Assembly: GCF_024662235.1 (NCBI RefSeq)
Contig: NZ_CP096276.1
Span: 1,488,001-1,552,000, forward strand
From: Pimelobacter simplex
GTDB taxonomy: Bacteria > Actinomycetota > Actinomycetes > Propionibacteriales > Nocardioidaceae
Direction: 5' to 3'
Length of the DNA: 64,000 nt
The notes beneath the pieces are model-generated. The model was not told the DNA's origin, searched no databases, and saw nothing but the letters and a program-made list of their open reading frames with translations. Shown one piece after another: positions 8,926-16,552 of this stretch. Position 1 is the stretch's first letter. The number at the start of each line of letters is the position of its first letter. The position numbers and the translations under genes are program-made.

Positions 8926-9462
8926 TCAGCAGATGAGCTGCTGGTTGGCGATCGCCTCGATCCGGCGCCTGCGGAGCACGTCGTTTCGGACGAATGCCGC
9001 GAAGTCTTCGTCCCGATTCCGGATCTCGACCTCGGTGCCTACCTGGGGCACTGACTCGCCGGGCCACGTCGTCTGCCGTGTCGGCCGGTCGCGATCGAGC
9101 CGCGTACCGCAGATCGAGACCCAGTCCCGCAGGCGGTAACGAGCGTCGGAGAAGTCGCGCATCCATGCGATGGGGGCCGACGGTGATGCTGACTCGTGGT
9201 AGCAGCTCAGCCAGTGACAGTGCAGCGCCGAGAGTTCCCAGACGAGCTCGTCATGGCGGTGCCAGTACGGCGGCACGATGTTGGGCGGGAGGCCGAACGT
9301 GACCTTGAGCCACTTCACCCAATGATCGAGGTCCCGCCACTCGATCTCGGCCTGTTCGGCGTCCAGGAGGTTCCAATTGATCGGGGCCGGTGGGCGCTCG
9401 AGCAGGTCGGTCACGCTGTGCCAGGCATCGGCCTCGTCGGGCTCGTCTGGGAACGGACTCAT
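8926..9462 (-). CDS. Unknown ICE protein, weakly DUF4913-like
   Basis: 178 residues. The centre has a Trp/His-rich pattern (PPYWHRHDELVWELSALHCHW, then WMRDFSDARYRLRDWV) reminiscent of DUF4913-like proteins common on actinobacterial plasmids and ICEs; that match is from memory and weak. The C-terminus is rich in charged residues and ends in a basic RRRRIEAIANQQ helix that could contact DNA. It starts 13 bp after the ssb stop, so it is probably co-transcribed with ssb. 118 bp without an obvious gene separate it from the next downstream gene. Confidence 0.6.
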   Translation of the reverse strand: MSPFPDEPDEADAWHSVTDLLERPPAPINWNLLDAEQAEIEWRDLDHWVKWLKVTFGLPPNIVPPYWHRHDELVWELSALHCHWLSCYHESASPSAPIAWMRDFSDARYRLRDWVSICGTRLDRDRPTRQTTWPGESVPQVGTEVEIRNRDEDFAAFVRNDVLRRRRIEAIANQQLIC

Positions 9463-9475
9463 TGCAACGCCCCGG

Positions 9476-9889
9476 TCAGAGGCCGACGGCGGGTGGCTGC
9501 GGCACAGCCGTCAGGGGTCGGTCCGCGGCGTGGCGTCCGCGCTGGACGACGTAGTCGGTCTTGTTGGCGTTGTGGCCGATCTTGCGGGCGACGAACTCCT
9601 CCTTGATGACGCTGCCCTCGCGGCCGTCGACCTCGTACTCGTGGACGTAGCCACTGGCCACGAAGGAGTCGCCCTTGCGGAAGCGGGCGTACGTCTCGCG
9701 TGCGGTGCTCTCGAAGGCGACCATGTCGTGGAAGGTCGGGTCGAGCTTGGTGAAGCTGCCGTCGACTTCCTTGCGCCACTGCTCGATGCCGACGCGCATC
9801 CGGCAGCACTCGGCGCCGGCCTTGGTGAAGTGAAGCTCGGGTGCTGAGGCGATGAAGCCGACCAGGCTCATCTGGGTGGGGATGGACAT
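9476..9889 (-). CDS. ssb: Single-stranded DNA-binding protein (OB fold)
   Basis: 137 residues. The OB fold is recognisable from MSLVGFIASAPELHFTKAG, the MRVGIEQW strand, the FHDMVAFESTARETYARF helix and KGDSFVASGYVHE, all landmarks of ICE-borne SSBs. The C-terminus lacks the acidic DDDIPF-type tip of housekeeping SSB, so it may not recruit the same partners. The ATG at 9889 is preceded by AGGGAG at a good distance, which rules out the longer frame. It would coat single-stranded DNA during conjugative transfer and protect the incoming strand. Confidence 0.88.
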   Translation of the reverse strand: MSIPTQMSLVGFIASAPELHFTKAGAECCRMRVGIEQWRKEVDGSFTKLDPTFHDMVAFESTARETYARFRKGDSFVASGYVHEYEVDGREGSVIKEEFVARKIGHNANKTDYVVQRGRHAADRPLTAVPQPPAVGL

Positions 9890-9985
9890 CGTTTTGGCTC
9901 CCTGACGGTGTACGCAGCCTCCCATGAAGCTGCTGCTGCGAGTCAGGTGCGCGGCCGAGACCAATTGGGTCCGATTGGCGGACCC

Positions 9986-10366
9986 TCAGTCCATGAGTCG
10001 GAGATCTGTGGCCTGTGGTGCGGCTGCAAGCATCCAGGTCCGAGCGAATGCGTCCTGGACGACAGGCCACACCTTCCGTTGACCGGCTTCCATTGAGCGG
10101 ATCTCGCTAGCGACCTCGCCGCGGATCACGAACTCGTGGGGAATGACGCGTCCTGACGAGTCGCGTCTGCCGTCGGGATCGGGGAATCGGAAGGCGACCG
10201 TGTCTCCCGTGGACGCATATGCGGCCGGAGCGTCAGATACCCCAGCGAAGGCCCGCTCGTACTCCGAGAGTGGATCGTCGAGTCCCGCATCGAGTAGGAA
10301 CATGAAACCCCACGACCTACCGCGAGTTGCCCAGATGATCTGAGCCGGTCGCAAGGTTGAGGTCAC
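9986..10366 (-). CDS. Partner protein of the TRAFAC GTPase, unknown function
   Basis: 126 residues, no signal or membrane segment. Features are an N-terminal basic strand region, a central GDTVAFRFPDPDGRR turn and a C-terminal helix with Trp residues. Its ATG overlaps the GTPase stop by four bases (ATGA at 10363-10366), a strong sign that the two are made together. I recognise no family. It could be an adaptor or effector of the GTPase. Confidence 0.65.
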   Translation of the reverse strand: MTSTLRPAQIIWATRGRSWGFMFLLDAGLDDPLSEYERAFAGVSDAPAAYASTGDTVAFRFPDPDGRRDSSGRVIPHEFVIRGEVASEIRSMEAGQRKVWPVVQDAFARTWMLAAAPQATDLRLMD

Positions 10367-11553
10367 TTCTGAGTCCTGAGGACCTTGTCGTCTACGGCCT
10401 GGTCGAGGTCGATCTTGAACTGCGTGAGCATTGCGCGCAGGTGGTGGTTCTGCGCCCGGGCGAGCTCGTTCATTTCCTTGAGCTTCGGGCCAGCAACCTT
10501 GATCGCCGCCGCTAGGGCTGGCAGGGCCTTGCCGACCAGCGCGGCCTGCTTGTTGGTCTTCGCCACCTTCTTGAGGAGCTTCTCAATTCCCACGAACTTC
10601 GCACCAGTCAACGCTGCCGCGATCACGTCCGCGCCGTCGGCAAGCGAGTCCAGCACCTTGCGAGGGATGGTCATCCGCTCCTCCCACAGGACCCGACGTT
10701 CAAGTGGGAGGAGTGAGGCGATGGGGAGGATGAGATCGAGGCCGATTCGTTGCGTCAGGTCAATCCCTGCTGGCTCCGCTGTCTCGGGCTTGATCTCGAA
10801 CTTCGCTGAGGACAAGAGCATGAAGTCCTCGCCGATCGACAATGCATCCGGCGTGTCGATGAACTTGGAGACGGTCTCGCGCAGCCGCTCGACATCGTCC
10901 GCCGCCTTTCGGACAACAAGGTCGCGGAACGTGTTGACGTCCCAATCTGGAACCAGGTCGGCTTTGGACAGCGCGAGGATCCAGATCCGAGGAAACTCGA
11001 CCAATGGGCCGTCATCGAGTAGGTCGTTCTCAAGGCTCTTGAGGTTCTGACGGAAGTTGTGGAAGAGCGACTTGAGGTACCTCTCCTCCTCGCCGGCGTA
11101 GTCGAGCAGCTTCTGCCCGTCGACCAGCAGCAGAGCCACGTCGGAGCTGAGCAGAGTCTTGAACGTGTCTGTGCGGCGGATTCGCTCCTCGTCGCTGCTC
11201 GGATCCTGTTCGAACCACTCGCCTGGATAGTCGTGCCAGGTGAGTCGCAACTCGTCGAAGGGCCGCTTCTTCGCCTCGTCGCCGTGGTCGGCCTTGAGCT
11301 TCACCGAGAAGTCGTACGTCGTGTTCGCGAAACGGGTCGGCATCGGCGTCGTCGCGCTGTCGCGCATGCCGAGGTAATTCTGATACAGGCGATTGCCCTG
11401 CCCGGTCTTGTCTGCAACCAGTTCCCACAAGTCGTTCTTGTAGGACCCCTCTTGGGTTGGGCCGTAGAACGAGGAGACCAGAACGGTCTTGCCCGAGCCG
11501 GACTCGCCGAAGACGGCAATGTTCTGCTGTCGGACGCGCGGATACTTCGCCAT
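10363..11553 (-). CDS. TRAFAC-class GTPase (double-GTPase/conflict-system type)
   Basis: 396 residues. The P-loop is GESGSGKT at 16-23; the G3 motif DYPGE follows about 100 residues later, and the G4 motif SKAD (in LALSKADLV) gives guanine specificity. The C-terminal 120 residues are helical with Lys/Ala-rich amphipathic stretches (FVGIEKLLKKVAK) that might touch a membrane. These features fit the GTPases grouped as DO-GTPase in predicted NTP-dependent conflict systems; that grouping is from memory. The ATG at 11553 was chosen because the motif-bearing domain starts there and the longer frame overlaps the neighbour. It sits just downstream of the coupling protein gene, but its place among defence or transfer functions is unknown. 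Confidence 0.75.
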   Translation of the reverse strand: MAKYPRVRQQNIAVFGESGSGKTVLVSSFYGPTQEGSYKNDLWELVADKTGQGNRLYQNYLGMRDSATTPMPTRFANTTYDFSVKLKADHGDEAKKRPFDELRLTWHDYPGEWFEQDPSSDEERIRRTDTFKTLLSSDVALLLVDGQKLLDYAGEEERYLKSLFHNFRQNLKSLENDLLDDGPLVEFPRIWILALSKADLVPDWDVNTFRDLVVRKAADDVERLRETVSKFIDTPDALSIGEDFMLLSSAKFEIKPETAEPAGIDLTQRIGLDLILPIASLLPLERRVLWEERMTIPRKVLDSLADGADVIAAALTGAKFVGIEKLLKKVAKTNKQAALVGKALPALAAAIKVAGPKLKEMNELARAQNHHLRAMLTQFKIDLDQAVDDKVLRTQK

Positions 11554-11611
11554 GACGGCGAACGTATCCAACGGGTGCGACACATGTCTGGCAATCCTTG
11601 CGAACGCACTG

Positions 11612-13327
11612 TCAGCGACTGGTCCATGGCCGCAGGGTCGCGACGATCGGCGGTGCACTACGGAGGAGGACCAAGCCGGTCCCGAAGGGCAACGTCCGGA
11701 TCCGCTCCGGTGGCATCACAGCGACGCGTCGAGTCGAACGCTGGAGCGAGCGTTGGCCGTAGTCACCGATGCTGACGGTGTCGGTGCGCTCGTCACGTTC
11801 CCCAATGAGGACAGAAAGCTCCTGGAGGTCCTTCGACGCAGAGGCGCCGCCGAGTATGACCTTGACGATGCTCGCGTCCCAGATCGTGCTGGCCGCATGG
11901 TCGCCCCATTTGTTGCGCGCCTGAGCCAGCGACTGAAGCACCGGCACCGTCGTAATGCCCGTGCCGCCCCCCTCAGCCATCAGGACTGGGAGGGAGGGGA
12001 GCGGCGCCAGGTTGCCGATCTCGTCGAGCGCCATGAGCACGGGCGGGTCAAGGCGTGAGCCAGGTGACGCGGCAGCGACGTGACGGGCGACCTCGGTCAG
12101 GTCTTCCATGAACGCGGCGACGAGCGGCCACGAGGCTCCCGCGCCGGCTCCCGTTGCGAGCAGGTAGAGCGTGCCGTTCTGGGTGAGGAAGTCGCGAGGG
12201 TCAAACGCCTCGCCGACCTCCGGGCTGACGGCGTCCAGCACTGCGGGGTCGGCGAGGCAGGAGAGGGCTTGTGCGACGGCCATCCAGATCGAGTCGCGGG
12301 TGCGCGGATCGGCGCTGATCATGCCTTCGAGCGAGTCCGACCAGCCCGCAGCGGCGCGGGGGTGGCTGGCGAGGATGCCGACGGCGTCAGCTGCGGCAGA
12401 CGCGGACAGCGACCACTCGAAGAGGGCCCGCGTCGGAAGCTGCTCGAGCGCCGCGGCATGGAGGAGTGCCTGGAGTGCGGAGCGGGCCTTGCCTTCCCAG
12501 AAGCCGCCGGACTCCGTGCCCCCGGAGGAGAGCCCGGTCGACGAGGCCAGCCCTGAAGCGCGAATCATCGCGGTGAGGGGTTGTTCGCAGCCGCGGATCG
12601 GCGACCATCGAACGCCACAGCCATCGACAACGGGCAGCCCCGCAGTGAGATGCTGCGGGTCGAAGACGGCGACCGGCCCGCAGTCCTTCCGGGTGGCGAT
12701 CGTGGCGGCGATGTTGTCCGGCCGCGTAGAGCTCGTGACGACGGCGCCGGGCGCATCGAGGATGGCATTGATGACGAGGTGCAATCCCTTGCCGGAACGT
12801 GGCGGACCGATCACGAGGATCGAGTCCTCGACCGAGGCCCAGATCTCGCGGCCGCAACTGTGCCCGATCAGGTAGCCGACGTCGTTCGCGCGGGGGTGGC
12901 GGATCGACGGACGGAGGGTGGCGGCACGTCGTACCAGTGCCTTCTTGGATGCGGCCGTGTCGATGTCTCGTGCGGTTGCCGTCCCTTGGAGGCGGTGGGG
13001 ATCTCGAGCCGCCCGGTGCCGGAGCCGAGCGACCAATCTCGACACGCACCAAGCGACCGCTGCGAGGACGCCGAGGAGCAGCACAACGACGATCCAATAC
13101 GCGATCGCTGACAACCCGGGCGCCTCGAAGGCTCGCGCCGGCCGTCCAGGATCGGTCAGGACCCGGAGTCCGCTCGCGATCCCGGCTTCGGGCGTCGTCG
13201 CGCCCGTTGTCACCGCGGCGGCTGTGGCCGCGGCGCGGAGTACCAACGCGAGGGTGAACGCCGCCACCATCCCGATGAGTGCCAGGTTCACGAGCTCGTC
13301 GTTCGCGCCCCGTGTTGCGGGGTTCAT
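11612..13327 (-). CDS. Type IV coupling protein (VirD4/TraG family)
   Basis: 571-residue inner-membrane ATPase linking the relaxase-DNA complex to the secretion channel. Two transmembrane segments (about 13-35 and 75-100) are followed by the ATPase domain with Walker A GPPRSGKG, Walker B LMALDEIGN and the FWEGKA/GGGTGI motifs of the TraG branch. It ends in a short Arg-rich tail. The ATG at 13327 overlaps the upstream stop by a few bases (13324-13327), so it is coupled to the 153-residue gene. Codon 1 was placed there because the first membrane segment follows directly; the longer frame is a shadow. Confidence 0.92.
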   Translation of the reverse strand: MNPATRGANDELVNLALIGMVAAFTLALVLRAAATAAAVTTGATTPEAGIASGLRVLTDPGRPARAFEAPGLSAIAYWIVVVLLLGVLAAVAWCVSRLVARLRHRAARDPHRLQGTATARDIDTAASKKALVRRAATLRPSIRHPRANDVGYLIGHSCGREIWASVEDSILVIGPPRSGKGLHLVINAILDAPGAVVTSSTRPDNIAATIATRKDCGPVAVFDPQHLTAGLPVVDGCGVRWSPIRGCEQPLTAMIRASGLASSTGLSSGGTESGGFWEGKARSALQALLHAAALEQLPTRALFEWSLSASAAADAVGILASHPRAAAGWSDSLEGMISADPRTRDSIWMAVAQALSCLADPAVLDAVSPEVGEAFDPRDFLTQNGTLYLLATGAGAGASWPLVAAFMEDLTEVARHVAAASPGSRLDPPVLMALDEIGNLAPLPSLPVLMAEGGGTGITTVPVLQSLAQARNKWGDHAASTIWDASIVKVILGGASASKDLQELSVLIGERDERTDTVSIGDYGQRSLQRSTRRVAVMPPERIRTLPFGTGLVLLRSAPPIVATLRPWTSR

Positions 13328-13785
13328 GCCGACGCCTCGAACGGGGCGACTGTCATGGAGCTCATCCCGAGGAGCACGAGCCCGTCGCGGGTTGTGGCGA
13401 GCAGGGCGGGCGGGAGATTGAGGGACGCGTGGCCATTGGCGTCGGCGTTCTGGCGTACGACGACGTAGGCCAGCGCAACCTCCTCGCCGGGCAGAAACCC
13501 GGCACCAGCGAGCGCCGGAGGTGGCGGTGCGGGTGGCTGCTCCGCAGCGGCTGGTGCCGGAGTCTGGGGAGTCGCGACGTCGGTGAACGTCGAGCCGTCG
13601 GCCTCGCGTACCTCGACGCGCACCGGCGCGCCGAGGTCTGAAGTGATCTCGTCGATGACAGCGCGAAGGTCGGCACGGGTCCTGGGCTGGTCGGAATCCT
13701 GCGGTACACCGTCGACGTCGACCGCGAGTACGCCGTGGGCGTCGATGGCGACGTGAACGACGCTCAGGACGACGGGGATCCTCAT
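13324..13785 (-). CDS. Conserved small ICE protein, unknown function
   Basis: 153 residues. The N-terminal 70 residues look like an alpha/beta domain (VVHVAIDAHGVLAVDVDG). A Pro-rich linker (PAPAAAEQPPAPPPP) and a C-terminal beta-rich part with FLPGEEVALAYVVV follow. It overlaps both neighbours: its ATG overlaps the ArdC stop (13782-13785) and its stop overlaps the coupling protein start. It is therefore part of a tight ArdC-unknown-coupling protein operon, and a role in transfer is likely, though no family was recognised. Confidence 0.7.
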   Translation of the reverse strand: MRIPVVLSVVHVAIDAHGVLAVDVDGVPQDSDQPRTRADLRAVIDEITSDLGAPVRVEVREADGSTFTDVATPQTPAPAAAEQPPAPPPPALAGAGFLPGEEVALAYVVVRQNADANGHASLNLPPALLATTRDGLVLLGMSSMTVAPFEASA

Positions 13786-14861
13786 AGCCCCAGCACCGCC
13801 CCATCGCGGCGTGCGTTGGTCGTCACAGGAGCCGTCCCGGCGCGGTGGCTGAGGGCCTCTCGGTCGAGCCCAGGCGGGTTGCCGTCGCCGACCTGCTGGG
13901 TGTCGACCTTGTCGAGGATGCCGAGCGCGGTCGCGCGGACGCGTTCGGCGGTTGACTGGACGACCTCGACAGGATTCTTGCCGGGGACACTCGCTGCCCA
14001 GGTCGACACGTACGGCACCGTGTAGGAGGAGGTGTCGAGCCCGTGGGCGGCACCGACCATGAGCGCGACTGATTCGGCTTCCACCTCGGCGATCCCACGG
14101 TGCAAGGTCGCGTCGGCGGCGGACTCGGTGGACAGGGCTGTCTCTGGTGGCGCGTGGAGGAGAACGTGGCCGAGTTCGTGGGCGAGCGTCTTCACCTGGG
14201 CCGCCTCGTCCATGTCCATGCGGACCGAGACCTCGCGGGAGAGGAAGTCGGTCAGGCCGTTGGCGCCGCCGATCGCCGCAGCCGAGGAGACGAGCCGGAG
14301 CTCGAAGCCGGCGGCGGTGATCTGGTCGGCCAGTCCGTCCCACAGCCCGGCTGGCGCTTGGCCTTGCAGCAGGGAGGGGCGGGGGAGTTCGGGCACAGGG
14401 TCGCCTGTGGTTTGGGAGATGTCCCAGACGTAGGTCGGCTTGACGCCGATCATGCGGGTGCGGGCGTACTCGCCAGACATCGGCTTCTCGTTGCGCGCCA
14501 GGCGTCGCCAGGAGTTCGGTTCCTCGGGCGTGAACGAGGCGAACCGGCCGGTGACCGGTGCGAGGATGCCGTAGCCGTGCTGGCCTTTCGCGACGCTGCG
14601 CCCGAGAGAGAGCCACTGGTGGAAGCCGGCGACGTACGTCGGCGTCGGCTCCGGGACCCTGCCCTCCTTGTACGCCGCGAAGTGCTGCGCCGCGATGAGC
14701 ATCGAGTTCCCGAAGCTGCGTGCGCGGAACTGCGCGGCGAAGGTCAGGGCGCGCTTCCAGTCCTCACCGGTCACCAGCGCAGCGACGGACACGGACAGCT
14801 GCTCCTGGAGCGCCTCGAGCTTCGCTTCGCGGGCCGCTCGACCGCGAACCTGAGTGGTCAT
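13782..14861 (-). CDS. ArdC-like antirestriction / ImmA-IrrE-type metallopeptidase
   Basis: 359 residues. The N-terminal 130 residues match the ssDNA-binding ArdC domain (FRARSFGNSMLIAAQ, YVAGFHQWLSLGRSVAKGQHGYGI). The second half is a zinc metallopeptidase with HELGHVLLH and a downstream Glu (EVEAESVA) as third ligand. ArdC proteins of this build protect incoming single-stranded DNA from host restriction. It is the first gene of the coupling-protein operon. 176 bp upstream lies the 3.6 kb recombinase module on the other strand, whose left direct repeat is only 57 bp before this start; the module may therefore have replaced or moved the original promoter. Confidence 0.85.
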   Translation of the reverse strand: MTTQVRGRAAREAKLEALQEQLSVSVAALVTGEDWKRALTFAAQFRARSFGNSMLIAAQHFAAYKEGRVPEPTPTYVAGFHQWLSLGRSVAKGQHGYGILAPVTGRFASFTPEEPNSWRRLARNEKPMSGEYARTRMIGVKPTYVWDISQTTGDPVPELPRPSLLQGQAPAGLWDGLADQITAAGFELRLVSSAAAIGGANGLTDFLSREVSVRMDMDEAAQVKTLAHELGHVLLHAPPETALSTESAADATLHRGIAEVEAESVALMVGAAHGLDTSSYTVPYVSTWAASVPGKNPVEVVQSTAERVRATALGILDKVDTQQVGDGNPPGLDREALSHRAGTAPVTTNARRDGAVLGL

Positions 14862-14917
14862 GACGCTGCAATCTCTAGGAACTCAGGTTCGATCGGACGT
14901 CCATGCGCCCCGATCTG

Positions 14918-14930
14918 CGTTTGCGCAGGT
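14918..14930 (+). repeat. 13-bp direct repeat, left flank of recombinase module
   Basis: CGTTTGCGCAGGT at 14918-14930 is repeated exactly at 18545-18557. The core TGCGCA is palindromic. It brackets the two-recombinase module and may be a crossover core or target-site copy. Confidence 0.55.
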
Positions 14931-15037
14931 GGCGTCGGTTCAGCTCTCTGGAGGGCGCGCATTGACGAAGCGTCACTCTGAACGACGGTTTGGCTGTAGT
15001 ATCGACGCATGATCGCCTCCACTGAAGTCGGTGACTG

Positions 15038-16123
15038 ATGGGTCTGGTGGCGTTGCCGGGCGGCAGCGCTGTTGATCCGGCACTTATAGGTGCGCAGGCG
15101 GTCCAGGACTTCGAGCAGGAGCTGGTGGACCAGTACGCGCTGGCGATGTCGGCGGCCGGTCTGACTGACCGCCATATCGGCGCGACTCGGGCGATCGTCA
15201 TCGAGTTCGCTCGCTCGCTGTCGACTCCGCTGTGGGAGGCCACCTGTGCGGACGCGGACGCGTTCTTGGCCCAGCAACGGCGGATGGGGCTCAGCGTGTC
15301 GACCCGGGCGGGGAAGGCCGGCGCGGTGGCGGGCTTCTACGAGTTCGTGATCACCCGCTACGGGGGCACGATCCGCCGCGCGACTGGTGCCTTGGTCGAG
15401 CAGCCGATCGATGAGTTCAATCGCCAGTCGGGGGCATCGCTGGGCAAGGTCCGGGTGCCGCCGTCGGATGAGGAGATCGACTCGCTGTTCACTGCCTGGC
15501 GCGGGTCGGTCACACAGGCGCGCAAGTACCTTCCCGCGGCCCGCGACTACTTCGCTGCCTCGTTGTGGCGCCGACTCGGGCTGCGGATCAACGAGACCGT
15601 CATGCTCGACATCCGCGATTGGCGCCCCGATCTGGGCGAGTTCGGCAAACTCCACGTCCGCCACGGCAAGGGCTCGGGCGGCCGCGGACCCAAGCCACGG
15701 TTGGTGCCTGCGATCAACGGCGCGAACCAGTTGCTCGACTGGTGGCTGGCCGAGGTCCGTCCGCAGTACGGCGAGGACTGGGCCGACCCGGACGCGCCGC
15801 TGCTGCCATCCGAGCGGTTCGATCGTGATCTGGATCGGTGCGGACGTGTCGGCGCGAACGCGCTGCGCCGCGCCCTGGGAATCCAGGTCGAGGAGTGGTT
15901 GCCGGCGTGGTCGGGTCGGATGACGCCACACGTGCTGCGGCACTACTGCGCCTCGTCGCTGTACGCGGCCGGGATGGATATCAAGGCGCTCCAAGAACTG
16001 CTCGGCCACCAGTGGCTGGCGACGACCTCGGGGTATCTGCATGTCCGCAGTGACCACATCGAACGCGCGTGGAACAGCGCGAGCGACCGCATCGAAGTCC
16101 GCCTGGGCCTCCGTACCGACTAA
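15038..16123 (+). CDS. Tyrosine recombinase (transposase of the 3.6 kb module)
   Basis: 361 residues with a complete catalytic set: R183 in GLRINE, K211, H298 and R301 in PHVLRH, H324 in LLGHQ and the nucleophile Y333 in SGYLHV. The N-terminal 120 residues form the SAM-like core-binding domain. The ATG at 15038 is used. It is unrelated in detail to the ICE integrase at 5.5-6.8 kb, so it belongs to a separate mobile unit. The next gene starts 31 bp after its stop and should be co-transcribed. It is the likely enzyme that joins and cuts the module ends. Confidence 0.88.
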   Translation: MGLVALPGGSAVDPALIGAQAVQDFEQELVDQYALAMSAAGLTDRHIGATRAIVIEFARSLSTPLWEATCADADAFLAQQRRMGLSVSTRAGKAGAVAGFYEFVITRYGGTIRRATGALVEQPIDEFNRQSGASLGKVRVPPSDEEIDSLFTAWRGSVTQARKYLPAARDYFAASLWRRLGLRINETVMLDIRDWRPDLGEFGKLHVRHGKGSGGRGPKPRLVPAINGANQLLDWWLAEVRPQYGEDWADPDAPLLPSERFDRDLDRCGRVGANALRRALGIQVEEWLPAWSGRMTPHVLRHYCASSLYAAGMDIKALQELLGHQWLATTSGYLHVRSDHIERAWNSASDRIEVRLGLRTD

Positions 16124-16154
16124 CGAGACCGAAGAACCGAAGGAGCTGATCCAG

Positions 16155-16514
16155 ATGCAGTGGAGCCTGCGGCTGCGGGCCGCCGAACGAGGGATCTGGA
16201 AGTCCGCGCAGTTGCGCAGGATGCTGTCCGATGCCGGGCTCGAGATCTCCGCCGGAAAGATGTCGTCGTGGTGGGCCGGGACCCCGCCGACGATGCGCCT
16301 CGAAGAGCTCGACGTGCTCTGCTTCGTGCTCGAATGCACCCCGAACGACCTGATGACACCCGAGCCGGACAAGGTCGCCGCGCGCCGTCCCCGCAACACC
16401 GACGCCGCCAACAACAACGGCGGAAATGGCGGCGACGATTCGAACGGCAGCGGCGGCGCGCCACCGGCGGTCACACCGCGGCTCGGCAAGCCCCGCTCGA
16501 CCCCACCGCTGTAG
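16155..16514 (+). CDS. XRE-family helix-turn-helix protein of the recombinase module
   Basis: 119 residues. Residues 1-72 are a Cro/C1-type DNA-binding domain: WSLRLRAAERGIWKSAQLRR, an SWWAG recognition region and LDVLCFVLECTPNDLM, the typical end of the fold. An Asn/Gly-rich low-complexity linker (NNNGGNGGDDSNGSGG) and a basic Pro-rich tail follow. The ATG at 16155 is preceded by GAAGGAG, a good ribosome binding site. It may direct the recombinases to their sites or control their expression. Its place between two recombinase genes is characteristic of this module. Confidence 0.8.
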   Translation: MQWSLRLRAAERGIWKSAQLRRMLSDAGLEISAGKMSSWWAGTPPTMRLEELDVLCFVLECTPNDLMTPEPDKVAARRPRNTDAANNNGGNGGDDSNGSGGAPPAVTPRLGKPRSTPPL

Positions 16515-16552
16515 CCCGCACCCCGATCGCCCACCGAAACGACGAGCACCGC

